NCBI GenBank assembly: GCA_038502055.1
Contig: JAXRKN010000043.1
Location: 1,488,001-1,552,000, forward strand
Direction of reading: 5' to 3'
DNA: 64,000 nucleotides
Source of the DNA: Tanytarsus gracilentus
Lineage: Eukaryota > Arthropoda > Insecta > Diptera > Chironomidae
The position numbers were made by a program, and so were the translations under genes. Positions 62,054 to 64,000 of this stretch are shown here, in pieces. Positions within the stretch are counted from its first letter, which is position 1. Each line of letters starts with the position of its first letter. The notes under the pieces were generated by a model, which saw nothing but the letters and a program-made list of their open reading frames with translations, searched no databases and was not told the DNA's origin.

Positions 62054-64000
62054 ATTAAGGAAATTGCATTGCAGAACAGCATCACGAAAATGTAAAATAA
62101 CACGAGTTCTTCCATTAAAATTTTCACAAAACTATTTGCTGTTAGCTATTCGCTTACACTTCGAGTTTATTATATCGCTGAGGAAGTGAGAGAAAATTTA
62201 TATTATCGAGTGGACTTTTTTGTAATTTTTGAAAATTTTAAATGTGTCTTAAAAATCGTTAAATTTTGGAAATTTCTCATGGTCATCTTAATGTTCAACT
62301 TCAAAGTCGTTTTGAAAGTTATGACTTAAATATCTGAAGAATGCAAACCGACTTTCATCTTTTTCCCGAGGGATTATTAAGTTTATATATTTCAGAATGT
62401 GATGAGAATTTTTTCTCTGAAAATATTTACGTGATAACCTTTTTTTTCAGGTGAAGGATTCACCGTTTTATGTATTTTTCTCCACAATTTAACCCTCCAA
62501 CTCTTTATCTAACTATTACATCCAAAAATAATTTATTTAAGTGGTTGTACCTCCTTTTAATGATATTGTAATGCGTTCTTTCTTTCCAATCGATCTGATT
62601 GAAATAAAAAAATCAAGGGAAATCAACTCAAAAATTATTTACAAGTTTTTCTCAATTTTTTATTTTGAATTTTAAAAATTGTTTAGTTAATTTTGATTTA
62701 AAAATATTTTTAATCTATTTTAAAAATTATTTTACAAAAAGTGTCCAATCCATGAAAATATTTTTACCACCGCTTCGAGCAACATAGAACTTCACTTTCT
62801 CTCTCTCTCTCTTGATGTTTCTTATTACATTGAACATTTGGCAATTGGTAATAAAATTATCATAATGCGCTCTCTGTATATATTCGAGGCGTTGAGAGAT
62901 GAAAGCAAGAAGAAGTTTTAGCAAGCACAAAATAATAATCACGACAATCCAATCAATTGCTTATATGCTCTTGTTGTTGAGGGCTGTGGCGGATTTTCCA
63001 TTATTTTTTTAATTTTTTTTGAATATTTTGATTTTAATTTGTAACAACCATTTTAAAAATTTGAAAACCGTTTGAAATGTTAGAAAATTTAATCCTTCGA
63101 ACTCAAAAATGAGAATTATGCTAAGATTTTCTAGATTTTTAAATAGTTTTCGACGGTCAGCGTTAGCTTTTGGTCAACAGAGACATGAATGGTTAATGAA
63201 ATTCTCTAATTATTATTACTACAATTTGAAGATGAAATGGTTGAACTTAATTCGAATGAATGATAAAAATTGTTACAAATTATTTTAATGGTTATTGCTT
63301 GTTGTTATGGCACTTTCTATTCAAAAGCCAAATCGCAAGGGAAATATCTCAGCAAAGTGAGTAATTACAGTCGAAAAAGCATAAAAGCAACACTTTGTGT
63401 TTGGGAGCAAATATTTTAAGCAATTAACGAATAAATCTTTGCATTTCTTGCGGCTTCTGTACGTACGGTACAAAAAACTCTCGTTTCTTTTGGTGCTTTG
63501 AAATTCCATTTCAACACGTGATTTATGTGAACTTCTTTTAAAAATGGCTTCAATTAATTTCACACTTCATTCGCATTTTTATATAGACTCATTTCAAATG
63601 AGAGCCAGTGTTTATCGAAAAAAAAAACTTAAACACCATATCATACCTAATAAACACATGCACCATAATTTTACATAAATGAGTTTTATCTTGCGAGAGC
63701 TCTCTTTTTGGGGTAACTGAGGTTTCTTCTAATTCCCCTAAATTTTCAGTTTTCACACAATTTCATACTTTTAAATGCGAGAGTTTTTTCGAAGCTCATA
63801 AAATTAATTTTTCGGAACGTTTTTTGTTATGCTGCGAAAAAGTTTATTGTTCAAATTTTAAATGTTGAGCATAAATATTGCGTACAAGTGTTTCATCCAA
63901 TCAATTTTATCGTTAAAAGAAAAATATTGTGTATTTTGCTTGTATCAAAAAATATTTATGTATCTCTACGAATCTACTCAGTAGCAGCAGTTTGGGATGA

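Larger units (their letters stand above)
51330..64000. other. mostly non-coding AT-rich region
   Basis: About 12.7 kb upstream of the esterase with no gene that can be assigned to a family. It includes a motif-bearing AT-rich element near 53695-53835 (GGATTCGAACC at 53750-53760), a fold-back at 57876-58163, and two longer single-exon frames listed separately (58249-58749, 61664-62053). No tRNA, rRNA or transposase was recognised. Confidence 0.55.

Overview
The window looks like AT-rich nuclear DNA from an insect, most likely a fly or midge (Diptera). The evidence is: spliced genes with short GT-AG introns (roughly 50-250 bases), arthropod-type core promoters (TCAGTT initiators, one paired with a TATA box and one with a downstream element), a sodium/solute symporter and a secreted carboxylesterase of insect type, and long AT-rich intergenic DNA with microsatellites and dispersed repeats. 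The species cannot be fixed from the sequence alone.

Only two genes can be supported with confidence, both on the minus strand. The first (36357-39313) is a complete ten-exon SLC5-family sodium-coupled monocarboxylate/multivitamin-type transporter of 593 residues. The second (49150-51241) is a complete eight-exon secreted type-B carboxylesterase of 562 residues with an intact Ser-Glu-His triad; its catalytic histidine lies on a 16-base microexon. In both genes the exon lengths add up to an exact multiple of three and the reading frame is uninterrupted. Each has a recognisable core promoter and a nearby AATAAA signal. They are about 10 kb apart and nothing shows that they work together, although both proteins act at or outside the plasma membrane.

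Layout: 1-372 carries a 40-base palindromic minisatellite. 373-14620 is gene-poor. 14679-14949 is an almost pure A/T homopolymer tract, probably an assembly or sequencing artefact, next to a truncated copy (14950-15157) of a dispersed repeat. A fuller copy of that repeat, with an internal array of about 120-base units, lies at about 18550-19546. 19547-36300 is gene-poor, then comes the transporter (36.3-39.4 kb), a 10 kb gap, the esterase (49.1-51.3 kb), and 12.7 kb of mostly non-coding sequence with two moderately long single-exon frames (58249-58749 and 61664-62053) of doubtful status.

The most interesting non-genic signal is a scattered family of short AT-rich fold-back elements, about 100-290 bases long. 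Their ends resemble CAAGGGGTGGA and its reverse complement. In several copies the two ends match each other better than they match other copies. The exact 11-mer occurs five times in the window, far more than base composition predicts. Several copies also carry a GGTTCGAATCC motif like a tRNA B box.
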